23,153 nt of DNA from the NCBI GenBank assembly GCA_964567475.1, contig CAZMMV010000021.1, positions 1-23,153 of the forward strand, read 5' to 3'. Within the stretch, counting starts at the first letter, position 1. Each line of letters opens with the position of its first letter. Source of the stretch: CAZMMV01 sp964567475. Lineage in GTDB: Bacteria; Bacillota; Clostridia; Tissierellales; Tissierellaceae. The notes under the pieces are model-generated. The model was not told where the DNA came from. It made no database searches and worked only from the letters and a program-made list of their open reading frames with translations. Below, piece after piece: positions 1 to 7,493 of this stretch. The position numbers and the translations under genes were made by a program.

Positions 1-57
1 CTCTATATCTTTTAATATATTATCTATATCTAACTTTTCATTTGGTTTTAATTTCAT
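1..57 (-). CDS. oraE: D-ornithine 4,5-aminomutase large subunit, N-terminal fragment
   Basis: Only the first 19 codons lie in the window, beginning MKLKPNEKLDID; the rest runs off the left edge. OraE is the adenosylcobalamin- and PLP-binding catalytic subunit that, with OraS, converts D-ornithine to 2,4-diaminopentanoate. The call rests on two things: the start resembles OraE N-termini as I remember them, and oraE normally follows oraS. The ATG overlaps the oraS stop by one base (TAATG), which suggests translational coupling and matches the equal amounts of the two subunits needed for the complex. Nothing of the cobalamin or PLP domains is visible here. Confidence 0.8.
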   Translation of the reverse strand, partial: MKLKPNEKLDIDNILKDIE

Positions 58-422
58 TAATTAACACCTTCCTTAAATATAGTCTCTACGTCATTCCACA
101 TTTTACCATCTACTAATTCTAAACCTACATCTCTTATTTCCATATTTTTTTCCTTAGCCAATCTATATACTATATGACCGGCTCCTTTTCCCATAAGTCC
201 TCGATCTATTACTCCATCAACTATTGATTTAGCTTCAATACTGGAAAATCCCATCCTTAATAGAATAGATCTTTCAATTGAAGGACTTGTATTCTTTTTA
301 GCTAAGTCTACTATAGGATCTATTAATTCTTCAGCTAATTTCCAAAATCTTTCCTCTAACTCTTTTTCACTTAAATCAGCTAAATGTTTTCTTCTTTCTT
401 TAAAATCGTCTGTTCTTTCCAT
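57..422 (-). CDS. oraS: D-ornithine 4,5-aminomutase small subunit
   Basis: This 121-residue cytoplasmic protein is the S component of D-ornithine 4,5-aminomutase, the partner of OraE in the migration of the terminal amino group that gives 2,4-diaminopentanoate. The sequence is acidic and mostly helical in appearance, starting MERTDDFKERRKHLADLSEK, and includes a segment near residues 45-80 (SPSIERSILLRMGFSS... then GLMGKGAGHI) that I recognise as OraS-like. Length fits the family (about 120 residues). The ATG follows a strong GGAGGGAG site. It sits 32 bases after ortB and overlaps oraE by one base, inside an ord-ortA-ortB-oraS-oraE operon. I see no defect. Confidence 0.92.
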   Translation of the reverse strand: MERTDDFKERRKHLADLSEKELEERFWKLAEELIDPIVDLAKKNTSPSIERSILLRMGFSSIEAKSIVDGVIDRGLMGKGAGHIVYRLAKEKNMEIRDVGLELVDGKMWNDVETIFKEGVN

Positions 423-454
423 GTTCTCCCTCCATATCTATAAATTAAATAGTC

Positions 455-1876
455 TTAATAACTTACATTTAAATCATCTAAAGTTTTCTTAACAAATTCA
501 ATATTTGTTTTAGTCTCTTTTACTAAATACTCTAAATCTTCTTTAGTAGCCTTTTCTGCATTGGCATGTTTTACAGCATTTCTTATATATGATTTTCTTA
601 TTTTACTTAAGTCTAAGTCTGTTAATTTTACATATGATGGATCCTTTGGTAATACTATGTTCTTTCCAGGTACTTCATCTACTGGATCTCCAATTATTAC
701 TTCTATACCATTTTCTTTGGCAAAAGTAAGTTGAGGATTAATATGTTTTCCTGCTCCCGTATATTCTGTTTCCTGTACTACTATTATCTTGTCTTTATCC
801 ATTTCTTGAGCTATTCTAAAAGCTGCTACAAGAGATGTATTTCCCGCTGGTCCTCTTTCTAGACCTTCTATTTGTGCTAATAACTCAGTCATATAAAATA
901 CTGAGCCTTGATTCATAGTTACATATCTATCAAGATATCTAAGAGGTCTAGCAGCTGATCTAGGTACATCTGATCTGTCTGGCCATGTAGCAAATGGCAT
1001 ACCAAATCCAGTATGTCCTGTAGTAAATGATTTTTTATTAAATTGTTCATCTGAGGCCATATGTAGGCCTGTTAAATTAACACTAGCTGCTACTACTTGA
1101 GTATTTATAGCTTCAGCTTTTAAAAGTCCTCTAGCTGTACCTGTTAAATTTCCTCCACCTGCATTTGTAACTACAACTACATCAGGATCTTTTCCTTCTC
1201 TTTCTCTAAACTCCATAGATAATTCATATCCTAAAGTTTCAACTCCTGCTATTCCAAATGGTGTATATAGAGAAGCATTAAAGAATTCTGTTTCCTCTAA
1301 TAATACAAGAAAACTATAAAACAACTCTGGTCCTACTGTAAGTTGTACAACTTCTGCTCCATAAGCTTCACATTTCCTTGCTTTTTCAATTATTTCTGGT
1401 TGCCCCTTGCCTTGAGAGTCATAACATTCCTGTACAATAATACATTTAAGTCCTTGCATTGCAGCTTGTGAAGCAACTGCAGCACCATAGTTACCTGACG
1501 TTGCAGCAATAACTCCTTTATATCCTAGTTTTTTAGCATGATAGCAAGCCGTAGCTGCTCTTCTTGCTTTAAAACTACCTGATGGATTACTAGCCTCATC
1601 CTTTAGAAAAATTCTAGCACCTTTTCCTTCTGGAGCAAATTTTCTTGCAAGCTTAGTTAAATTTCTTAATTCATATAGTGGAGTATTTCCTACTCCCGTT
1701 TTACTTTGTATTTCTTCTATTTCTTGAAGAGTATAACCAGTTTCTCTCATCATTTTTTCATAATCAAATTTTATATTACCTGATTCAAAACTATCGTAAT
1801 CAATACCTACTGCTTTTTTCATTATTTCCTGTCTTCTTGACATAACTACCTCATAACTCATATCTTTACTCATCAT
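455..1876 (-). CDS. ortB: 2-amino-4-ketopentanoate thiolase, PLP-dependent beta subunit
   Basis: OrtB is the larger subunit of 2-amino-4-oxopentanoate thiolase, which with OrtA splits 2-amino-4-ketopentanoate using coenzyme A to give acetyl-CoA and D-alanine. The 473 residues form a fold-type II PLP enzyme related to threonine synthase. The PLP lysine is very probably K103 in SNPSGSFKARRA, and TSGNYGAAVA (about residues 126-135) and TNAGGGNLTG (about 237-246) look like cofactor-phosphate contacts. The ATG shares one base with the ortA stop (TAATG), so the two subunits are probably translationally coupled; a second ATG follows at once (MM). The closest alternative would be another threonine-synthase-like enzyme, but the neighbours make that unlikely. 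Confidence 0.93.
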   Translation of the reverse strand: MMSKDMSYEVVMSRRQEIMKKAVGIDYDSFESGNIKFDYEKMMRETGYTLQEIEEIQSKTGVGNTPLYELRNLTKLARKFAPEGKGARIFLKDEASNPSGSFKARRAATACYHAKKLGYKGVIAATSGNYGAAVASQAAMQGLKCIIVQECYDSQGKGQPEIIEKARKCEAYGAEVVQLTVGPELFYSFLVLLEETEFFNASLYTPFGIAGVETLGYELSMEFREREGKDPDVVVVTNAGGGNLTGTARGLLKAEAINTQVVAASVNLTGLHMASDEQFNKKSFTTGHTGFGMPFATWPDRSDVPRSAARPLRYLDRYVTMNQGSVFYMTELLAQIEGLERGPAGNTSLVAAFRIAQEMDKDKIIVVQETEYTGAGKHINPQLTFAKENGIEVIIGDPVDEVPGKNIVLPKDPSYVKLTDLDLSKIRKSYIRNAVKHANAEKATKEDLEYLVKETKTNIEFVKKTLDDLNVSY

Positions 1877-2181
1877 TACTCACCATCCTTTGAAAGTAAT
1901 TCCCTAGCTTGACGTCCTATATATAACAATTCTGGTACCGCTTTACCAAAATCATGTTCCCAATAAGGATTAATTTCTATCAAAGTTCCTTCGACAGTTC
2001 TTCCAATATATGTTTCAACTTTAACCTTATCACCTATTTTAGCTTCTTCATCTATTAAAAATCCCTTGTCCCACATTTCTAATGGCACATTTTGTGTATC
2101 TTCTGGAATGTTTGATGCTCTTTGTCCAACTTCTAATACAATGTTGTGAATTCTCACCCATTCTCCATGTTTAGCTTTCAT
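1876..2181 (-). CDS. ortA: 2-amino-4-ketopentanoate thiolase, alpha subunit
   Basis: OrtA is the small (101-residue) subunit of the thiolase that releases acetyl-CoA and D-alanine from 2-amino-4-ketopentanoate. It begins MKAKHGEWVRIHNIVLEVGQRA and contains DTQNVPLEMWDKGFL and a later GRTVEGTLIEINPYWEHDFG segment, features I recognise from OrtA. There is no signal peptide or membrane segment, so it is cytoplasmic. A GGAGG site lies seven bases before the ATG. The gene lies 22 bases after ord and overlaps ortB by one base, the expected arrangement for paired subunits. Confidence 0.92.
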   Translation of the reverse strand: MKAKHGEWVRIHNIVLEVGQRASNIPEDTQNVPLEMWDKGFLIDEEAKIGDKVKVETYIGRTVEGTLIEINPYWEHDFGKAVPELLYIGRQARELLSKDGE

Positions 2182-2203
2182 ATTTATACCTCCATTTTTA
2201 TTC

Positions 2204-3253
2204 CTAGTCTTCTATACGTTCTCTCATGTCTCCCATAATAGCTCTTGGTACTGGTAAATCTATCATAGTTTTTAAACCTGGGCTTGCATTAATAATATGA
2301 GGAATCATATTAATTATCATAGCCATAGTTCCTATTCCACCAGGTACTTCTGGATTTATTGACATGTTAATATTTGGAACTCCTTCAATAGTTATATAAT
2401 CTCCTGTTTTTTGTCCTTCTAATTGAGGTTCTACTTGTTGAGGATGCACCATTTCAATCTTTTGTTTTCCATCTACATATCCAAACCCTTTCATATTACA
2501 TCCTGCAATGTCTCCAGCTTGTACTTCTGCATGAGGAGCCTTTCTATATACAGATGAAACAATAGGAGCTTTTGTAAGTTTAACATCATCACTTAATTTC
2601 CATCCTAATGAATCTGATATCATTCTAATTGATTCTGGAAAACCAACATGTCCTGCAAGTTTACCCTCTTCTAATCTTTTATTAAATTCAGCTACTGTAT
2701 TGCCAACTCCTTGCTCATTCATTACTGCAGGTCCAAATGGTGATAAATCATTAACTCTCTCAGCTTTTATTTTATCAACATCTAAGCATGCTCCTGTTAA
2801 TGTGATAACAAGTAAATCCATAATTAATCCTGGATTAATACCAGTTCCTAATATTGAAACACCATTAGCTTTAGCTATTTCATCTAACTCTTTAGCTAAT
2901 TCTGGTTCTTGAGCCATTGGATAAGCCATTTCTTCTGCAGTTGAAATTACATTAATTTTATTTTCTAAGCACAGTTTTGCTTTATCAAAAACACCCTTAG
3001 TAAAAGAGTCTGTGGCTATAATAACTACATCAGCTGCTTTTTCTTTTATTGTATCTTCAGCAGACTTTACAATAACTTCTCTTTTATCTCCTTTTTCTGT
3101 ATCTAAAAACTCATATAAACTCTTTCCTAATTTAGGCTCTATATCAATAGCACCTACAATTTCTACACCTTGCTTTTTAAGTAGAGCATCTGCCATACCT
3201 TGACCCATAACACCTACGCCCCACATGATTACCTTTATATTTTCTTTTCTCAT
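2204..3253 (-). CDS. ord: 2,4-diaminopentanoate dehydrogenase
   Basis: Ord oxidatively deaminates 2,4-diaminopentanoate with NAD(P)+ to 2-amino-4-ketopentanoate, linking the aminomutase to the thiolase in ornithine fermentation. The protein starts with a Rossmann fold (MWGVGVMGQGMADALL, about residues 10-25) and resembles dihydrodipicolinate reductase/DapB-like dehydrogenases; TGINPGLIMDL in the middle is typical of the family. I chose the ATG at 3253 (349 residues) because GGAGG lies seven bases upstream. The longer reading from 3298 begins almost at the start site predicted from the sigma-54 promoter, so it would have no leader or ribosome site. It is the first gene of the ornithine operon. 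Confidence 0.93.
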   Translation of the reverse strand: MRKENIKVIMWGVGVMGQGMADALLKKQGVEIVGAIDIEPKLGKSLYEFLDTEKGDKREVIVKSAEDTIKEKAADVVIIATDSFTKGVFDKAKLCLENKINVISTAEEMAYPMAQEPELAKELDEIAKANGVSILGTGINPGLIMDLLVITLTGACLDVDKIKAERVNDLSPFGPAVMNEQGVGNTVAEFNKRLEEGKLAGHVGFPESIRMISDSLGWKLSDDVKLTKAPIVSSVYRKAPHAEVQAGDIAGCNMKGFGYVDGKQKIEMVHPQQVEPQLEGQKTGDYITIEGVPNINMSINPEVPGGIGTMAMIINMIPHIINASPGLKTMIDLPVPRAIMGDMRERIED

Positions 3254-3310
3254 TTCAGCACCTCCATGAATTTTTAAAAAATTTAATTTACTTCTCATAT
3301 ATTTATAGTT

Positions 3311-3326
3311 GCAATTTTTATGCCAA
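3311..3326 (-). promoter_or_regulatory. Sigma-54 (-24/-12) promoter of the ornithine operon
   Basis: Minus-strand TTGGCATAAAAATTGC matches the sigma-54 consensus TTGGCAC-N5-TTGC at every position but one (the C after GGCA is T) and has exact spacing between the GG and GC elements. The predicted start is near 3299, giving a leader of about 46 bases before the ord ATG with its GGAGG site. The gene immediately upstream encodes a sigma-54 activator, which makes a chance match unlikely. Confidence 0.88.
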
Positions 3327-3465
3327 GCCTGTCCTTTTTTAGTAAATATAGCTTTTTCATTGATTTTTATATGAATTTAAATGATTTTCTTCATTTTTTT
3401 GGATTTTTATATTAATTTTATAAGAAAAATCTAACTTTTCCATAAAGTTTAACAATTGAAATAAG

Positions 3466-3514
3466 TAATAGTGCAATAATATTTGCACACGGGGCAAATA
3501 TTATTGCACTATTA
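3466..3514. promoter_or_regulatory. Paired dyad sites, likely upstream activator sequence
   Basis: A perfect 21-bp inverted repeat (3466-3486 and 3494-3514, 7-base centre) is made of two near-palindromes, GTGCAATAATATTTGCAC (3471-3488) and GGGCAAATATTATTGCAC (3492-3509), of form GTGCAA-N6-TTGCAC. Their centres are 21 bp apart, two helical turns, and lie about 180 and 201 bp upstream of the predicted start of ord. This is the usual layout for cooperative binding of a Fis-type sigma-54 activator. The second site covers the last codons and stop of the regulator gene. The same bases could form an RNA hairpin and act as a weak terminator, but the minus-strand sequence after it (ACTTATTTC) is not a good U tail. 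Confidence 0.7.
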
Positions 3515-4934
3515 TTTTATATTTTTTCAATTTATGTTGTAATGTTTGCCTTTTTATACCTAGAATTCTAGAAGTCTTAGATATATTATGTTGATTTTGA
3601 GTTAAGATATCCAGTATCATTTCTTTTTCAATTTCACTTATAACTTCTGGTAAACTTTTACCTTCATCTTGAAATATTGATTTATTTTTTAGAGATTTAT
3701 CCTCTATTAAATAAAGAGAAGACATAAAATCTTCTTTTTGTAATATATTTTTATCTTCATCAGCTATATTTATAGCTCCTTCTATAACATTAGATAATTC
3801 CCTTACATTTCCAGGCCAATTATATTGTAAGAATAGCTCTAAAATATCTTTAGAAACATACTTTATGTTTTTATCTAAAATAACTCTATATTTATTTATA
3901 AAATGTTTGGTTAATATAGGTATGTCCTTTTTTCTTTCTCTTAATGGAGGTATTGATATGAAAATTACATTTAATCTGTAAAATAAATCCTTCCTCAATG
4001 TATTATTTTTTATACTTTCTGTAGGTTTTTCATTTGTAGTAGCAATTATTCTCACATCAATTGGAATATCTTTTTTACCACCTACTCGTCTTATATATCC
4101 TTCTTGTAGCACCCTAAGCAATTTAGCTTGTAAAGATAATGACATTGAATTTATTTCATCTAACATTAATGTCCCACCATTGGCTTGTTCAAAGATGCCT
4201 TCCCTTTCAATAGCCCCCGTAAATCCTCCCTTTTCTGTTCCAAATAATATTCCCTCCAAAAGAGATTCTGGAATAGCTGCGCAGTTTTGAGCTATAAAAG
4301 GTTTATTATTTCTTATCCCACCATAATGAATACTTTGAGCAAATAATTCTTTTCCTGTTCCTGTATCGCCATATATTAATACTGAGGAAGTTGAATTACT
4401 AGCCTTTTTAGCAAGCTTTTTTAACAAAGAGATTCCTTTATCTTCACCTATAATATCACTGAAACTATATCTTTTGATTTTATATTTTTGATTTTTTTTA
4501 TCAATACTTTGATTAGAGTTATAAAGTTTTAGCTTGCTTTGTAAATCTATTAATTGATCTGATAAATTTCTTATATTGCTAATATCCTTAGCAATTTCTA
4601 ATGCTCCAAAAATCTTTTTATTGTGAATAAGAGGTATAGTTGAATTAATAGTAGTAATTTTTTCTCCCTTAAAATTTAAATATATTTGAGTTCTATTTAA
4701 AATAGATGTTTCTCCTTGAAGAACTTTTATTAGAGTAGATGTTTCTTGATTCAAGCTAGGAAATATTGCTAATAGATCTTTTCCTACTACTTGATTTGAT
4801 TCTAATCCTTCTAATTTAGCCATAACTTCATTGTAAATTATAGTTTTTCTATCCTTATCTATTACATGAACTCCCATATCGCTATACTGCAAAATATTTT
4901 GCATCACAATTTTATTATAATCAATTTTAACCAA
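3501..4934 (-). CDS. Sigma-54-dependent transcriptional activator (PAS, AAA+, Fis HTH)
   Basis: This 477-residue activator most likely drives the ornithine operon just downstream. An N-terminal PAS-like domain (about 10-120) is followed by a charged linker, an AAA+ domain (about 158-400) and a Fis-type helix-turn-helix (about 440-477, ending NISKTSRILGIKRQTLQHKL). Walker A is GDTGTGKE (189-196), Walker B GGTLMLDE (253-260), and the sigma-54 contact loop reads GGFTGA (236-241) where GAFTGA is usual. RKDLFYRLN (314-322) carries the conserved arginine region. There is no receiver domain, so a ligand sensed by the PAS domain is more likely than phosphorylation. The start is TTG with AAGGATG upstream. 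The gene lies 15 bases after pgeF and may be cotranscribed with it. RocR is an analogous arginine/ornithine regulator, but I do not claim orthology. Confidence 0.93.
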   Translation of the reverse strand: MVKIDYNKIVMQNILQYSDMGVHVIDKDRKTIIYNEVMAKLEGLESNQVVGKDLLAIFPSLNQETSTLIKVLQGETSILNRTQIYLNFKGEKITTINSTIPLIHNKKIFGALEIAKDISNIRNLSDQLIDLQSKLKLYNSNQSIDKKNQKYKIKRYSFSDIIGEDKGISLLKKLAKKASNSTSSVLIYGDTGTGKELFAQSIHYGGIRNNKPFIAQNCAAIPESLLEGILFGTEKGGFTGAIEREGIFEQANGGTLMLDEINSMSLSLQAKLLRVLQEGYIRRVGGKKDIPIDVRIIATTNEKPTESIKNNTLRKDLFYRLNVIFISIPPLRERKKDIPILTKHFINKYRVILDKNIKYVSKDILELFLQYNWPGNVRELSNVIEGAINIADEDKNILQKEDFMSSLYLIEDKSLKNKSIFQDEGKSLPEVISEIEKEMILDILTQNQHNISKTSRILGIKRQTLQHKLKKYKIIVQ

Positions 4935-4949
4935 TTATATCATCCTTTG

Positions 4950-5687
4950 TTATTTCTTTAATACTATAGCCCCTACCATCCTATTTCTTGTTCCATTTTC
5001 TTTTCTATAAGAATAAAGAGTATCAATATTACAGGAAGTACAAAATTCACTGGAAATTATATTTTCTTTTCTAATACCAATAGCTAATAAATTTTCTTTA
5101 TTAGCTTGCCAAAGATTTAAATATATTTTATTTTCTTTATTAATTAAAATATTTGGCTTATTTGAAAAATTCTTTTCAAATAAAGATGCCACATCTTCTT
5201 GTATTTCATAACAACAAGGACCTATGGATGGCCCTATAGCTACTACTATATCTTCCAATTCACAAGAATACTCCTCTTTCATTTTTGAAACCATAGTTTT
5301 ACAAATATTGTTTAAGGTTCCTTTCCAACCTCCATGTGCTAGTCCTATTACTCCTTTATTTTTATCATAAAAATAAATAGCTACACAGTCAGCATGATAT
5401 GTAGATAATACTATGTTTTTTTTATTAGTTATTAAACCATCATATTCTTCATTAGAAACTAATCTTTTATCTTGGTTTTTTATTGTTTTTACATTTATTC
5501 CATGTACTTGCTTTACACTATAAATGTTTTCTATAGAACTATTAAGTATCTGACTTACATTATAAAGTAGCTTATCTTGCTCCCATCCAATTCTAGTGGA
5601 AAATAAATGAGTCATATGATTATCTATATTAAAGTCTTTTATTTGATAATATAATTTATTGTTTTTAATTTTTCTTATAATTTTCAT
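4950..5687 (-). CDS. pgeF: Peptidoglycan editing factor, YlmD/YfiH laccase-domain protein
   Basis: PgeF (YlmD in Bacillus, YfiH in E. coli) is a cytoplasmic metal-binding protein of the former DUF152 family, described as preventing incorporation of wrongly built UDP-MurNAc-peptides and earlier as a purine nucleoside or polyphenol oxidase-like enzyme. The metal-site residues are visible: H62 in VKQVHG, HADC around 98-101 and H118 in GLAHGGWKGT, with a later GPCCYEI. At 245 residues it is a normal or slightly short member. In Bacillus the gene also lies shortly downstream of sigG and ylmC, so the order supports the call. It sits 21 bases after nrdR. Confidence 0.92.
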   Translation of the reverse strand: MKIIRKIKNNKLYYQIKDFNIDNHMTHLFSTRIGWEQDKLLYNVSQILNSSIENIYSVKQVHGINVKTIKNQDKRLVSNEEYDGLITNKKNIVLSTYHADCVAIYFYDKNKGVIGLAHGGWKGTLNNICKTMVSKMKEEYSCELEDIVVAIGPSIGPCCYEIQEDVASLFEKNFSNKPNILINKENKIYLNLWQANKENLLAIGIRKENIISSEFCTSCNIDTLYSYRKENGTRNRMVGAIVLKK

Positions 5688-5708
5688 CTAAATCTCCTAA
5701 TAATTATT

Positions 5709-6161
5709 TTATTCATTTAAGAGTTTTTTTAATTCTTCCATAAAAGTATTTAAATCTTTAAATTGTCTATATACAGAAGCAAATCTCACATAGGCTACTT
5801 CATCTATATCTTTTAATTTATTCATTACCATTTCTCCAATTACAACGGATGTTACTTCCTTTTCTAAAGAATTGGATAAATTAGTCTCAATATCATCAAC
5901 TAAATTTTCAATTTCACTAACTGAAACTGGTCGTTTTTCACAAGCTTTAATTATACCGTTTAGAAGTTTATTTCTATCATAAGACTCCCTAATACCATCT
6001 TTTTTTACAACTATTAAAGGTATTTTTTCAATTTTTTCATAAGTAGTAAACCGCCTGCTGCATTTTATACATTCTCTTCTTCTTCTAATAACTTGTCCTT
6101 CTTCAGTAGGTCTAGAATCCACTACCTTTGAGTCATAATAAGAACAATATGGACATTTCAT
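5709..6161 (-). CDS. nrdR: Transcriptional repressor NrdR
   Basis: NrdR is the nucleotide-sensing repressor of ribonucleotide reductase genes. The 150 residues hold a zinc ribbon with C3, C6, C31 and C34 (MKCPYC and ECIKC) and an ATP-cone starting near residue 47 (PLIVVKKDGIRESYDRNKL), the standard architecture. I chose ATG 6161 because the zinc ribbon begins there in the family and GAAGGTGA lies just upstream; a GTG reading from 6188 adds nine residues that overlap the ribosome site. It lies between ylmC and pgeF, and its targets (nrd operons) are not in the window. Confidence 0.96.
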   Translation of the reverse strand: MKCPYCSYYDSKVVDSRPTEEGQVIRRRRECIKCSRRFTTYEKIEKIPLIVVKKDGIRESYDRNKLLNGIIKACEKRPVSVSEIENLVDDIETNLSNSLEKEVTSVVIGEMVMNKLKDIDEVAYVRFASVYRQFKDLNTFMEELKKLLNE

Positions 6162-6222
6162 TTTATCACCTTCTTTTGTTTTGTACACTATTATTATATT
6201 ATAATAATATAGAAAAGTCTAA

Positions 6223-6468
6223 TTAGACATTATCTTTGTCATAGTCTACAAGTATTGTATCCTTACCTATTTTAGTTACATCATCCCAATATATAACCAC
6301 ATCTTCACTTTTACCAAATAAACTTAGTAATTTACTAGTTCTTGCTATAATTATACCCACTACTATACCTTTATCTAAATCCAGCTCAAAATCATAAACA
6401 TATCCCATTCTCTCCCCATTGTTTATATTTATTATCTCTTTTTCTCTTATTTCTGATAATTTTAACAT
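6223..6468 (-). CDS. YlmC/YmxH family PRC-barrel sporulation protein
   Basis: This 81-residue single PRC-barrel protein reads MLKLSEIREKEIININNGER then GYVYDFELDLDKGIVVGIII, typical of the YlmC/YmxH family, whose members are linked to sporulation by gene context and expression; the biochemical role is not known to me. There is no membrane segment. An AGAGGTG site lies before the ATG. It begins after the sigG terminator, so it probably heads a transcript with nrdR, pgeF and perhaps the activator gene. The same neighbour (ylmC) follows sigG in Bacillus. Confidence 0.87.
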   Translation of the reverse strand: MLKLSEIREKEIININNGERMGYVYDFELDLDKGIVVGIIIARTSKLLSLFGKSEDVVIYWDDVTKIGKDTILVDYDKDNV

Positions 6469-6541
6469 AGTTCCACCTCTTTCTATAAATATGCCTATAC
6501 TCTATATATAGCAAAACTACATTTAAATATGACTAAAGTTT

Positions 6542-6602
6542 TATCAAAAAATTAAAAGACTTGAAAAAGTATTTAATAATCTCAATATACCTTTCAAGTC
6601 TT
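6542..6602 (-). terminator. Rho-independent terminator after sigG
   Basis: On the minus strand an 11-bp arm TTTCAAGTCTT/AAGACTTGAAA (6556-6566 with 6592-6602) is followed by the tail TTAATTTTTTG. The apical region is long (25 bases), but an inner GTAT/ATAC pairing (6569-6572 with 6587-6590) extends the stem. It begins 17 bases after the sigG stop and would separate sigG from the ylmC transcript. Confidence 0.7.
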
Positions 6603-6618
6603 AATTATGATTTATCTT

Positions 6619-7395
6619 TTATACATATTTTCGCATTTGCTTCAATGCATTCTTCTCAAGTCTAGATACCTGCGCTTGAGAAATACCAATTTCATCTGCC
6701 ACCTCCATTTGGGTTCTACCTTTAAAAAACCTTAGTTTTAAAATTTGTTTTTCCCTGTTATTTAATTTTTCTAATGCTTCTTTTAATGCTATTTCACGTA
6801 ACCAAATCTCATCTTCTGCTTTATCATCCTTTACTTGGTCCATTACAAAAACTGCATCGCCACTATCATAGAAAATCGGCTCAAATAATGATATAGGTTC
6901 TTGAATAGCTTCTAATGCAAATACAATATCTTCTTTAGGTATATTCAACTCTTCTGCTATTTCATAGATTGTTGGTTCTTTAGAATGCCTAAATATCAAT
7001 TGTTCTCTAGCTTGTAAAGCTTTATAAGCAATATCCCTAAGAGATCTTGAAACTCTGATTGAATTGTTATCTCTTAAATACCTTCTAATTTCTCCTATAA
7101 TCATAGGTACCGCATAGGTAGAAAATCTAACATTTTGACTTAAATCAAAGTTATCAATAGCTTTTATAAGACCTATACATCCTATTTGAAATAAATCATC
7201 AACTGGCTCTCCTCTTCTATTAAATCTTTTAATTATACTTAAAACTAATCTTAAATTTCCTTGTATAAATTCTTCTCTAGCTTCTAAATCTCCAGCCTTT
7301 ATCTTAACAAATAACCTTTGCATTTCCTCATTTGTTAAGACTGGGAGCTTTGAGGTATTAACTCCACATATCTCTACTTTAGATGTATGTTGCAT
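6619..7395 (-). CDS. sigG: Forespore-specific RNA polymerase sigma factor SigG
   Basis: SigG directs late forespore transcription. The 258 residues begin MQHTSKVEICGVNTSKLPVL, a near-invariant SigG signature, and carry region 2 (VDDLFQIGCIGLIKAIDNFD, with FSTYAVPMIIGEIRR) and a region 4 helix-turn-helix ending MEVADEIGISQAQVSRLEK. IRVSRSLRDIAYKAL is shared with the SigF/SigG branch, but the N-terminal signature selects SigG. The ATG is fixed by an in-frame stop four codons upstream, and a GGATG ribosome site lies about 11 bases before it. The gene follows sigE by 98 bases, which hold a possible forespore promoter, and is closed by a terminator. Confidence 0.97.
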   Translation of the reverse strand: MQHTSKVEICGVNTSKLPVLTNEEMQRLFVKIKAGDLEAREEFIQGNLRLVLSIIKRFNRRGEPVDDLFQIGCIGLIKAIDNFDLSQNVRFSTYAVPMIIGEIRRYLRDNNSIRVSRSLRDIAYKALQAREQLIFRHSKEPTIYEIAEELNIPKEDIVFALEAIQEPISLFEPIFYDSGDAVFVMDQVKDDKAEDEIWLREIALKEALEKLNNREKQILKLRFFKGRTQMEVADEIGISQAQVSRLEKNALKQMRKYV

Positions 7396-7438
7396 AATAA
7401 GCTTTCATCCTTTCTGATATATTGCCCCCTTACTATAA

Positions 7439-7469
7439 AATTATTACCTCTAATAGATTTTTTATTCAA
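7439..7469 (-). promoter_or_regulatory. Possible SigF/SigG promoter of sigG
   Basis: On the minus strand TTGAATA (7469-7463) stands 14 bases before GGTAATAATT (7448-7439). The latter fits the SigF -10 pattern GGnnAnAnTR except for the last base, and the TGAATA fits the SigG -35. sigG in Bacillus has its own forespore promoter in the same place. In such AT-rich DNA partial matches are common, so this is tentative. Confidence 0.45.
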
Positions 7470-7493
7470 TGAACATAAAGTTTATCTTAAAAA

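Noticed and set aside
3254..3298. N-terminal extension of ord to the ATG at 3298
   Set aside because: It has no ribosome site and would begin almost at the predicted sigma-54 start, while ATG 3253 has GGAGG at seven bases and begins directly before the Rossmann fold.
3327..3465. AT-rich tract between the ord promoter and the dyads
   Set aside because: It has many runs of A and T that could bend DNA for looping, but no defined site, reading frame or repeat that I can support.
6481..6540. SigG-like CATATTT box upstream of ylmC/ymxH
   Set aside because: No TGNATA-type -35 lies at a fitting distance (TGCTATA is only near), and AT-rich sequence gives such matches by chance; a promoter is expected here but I cannot place it.
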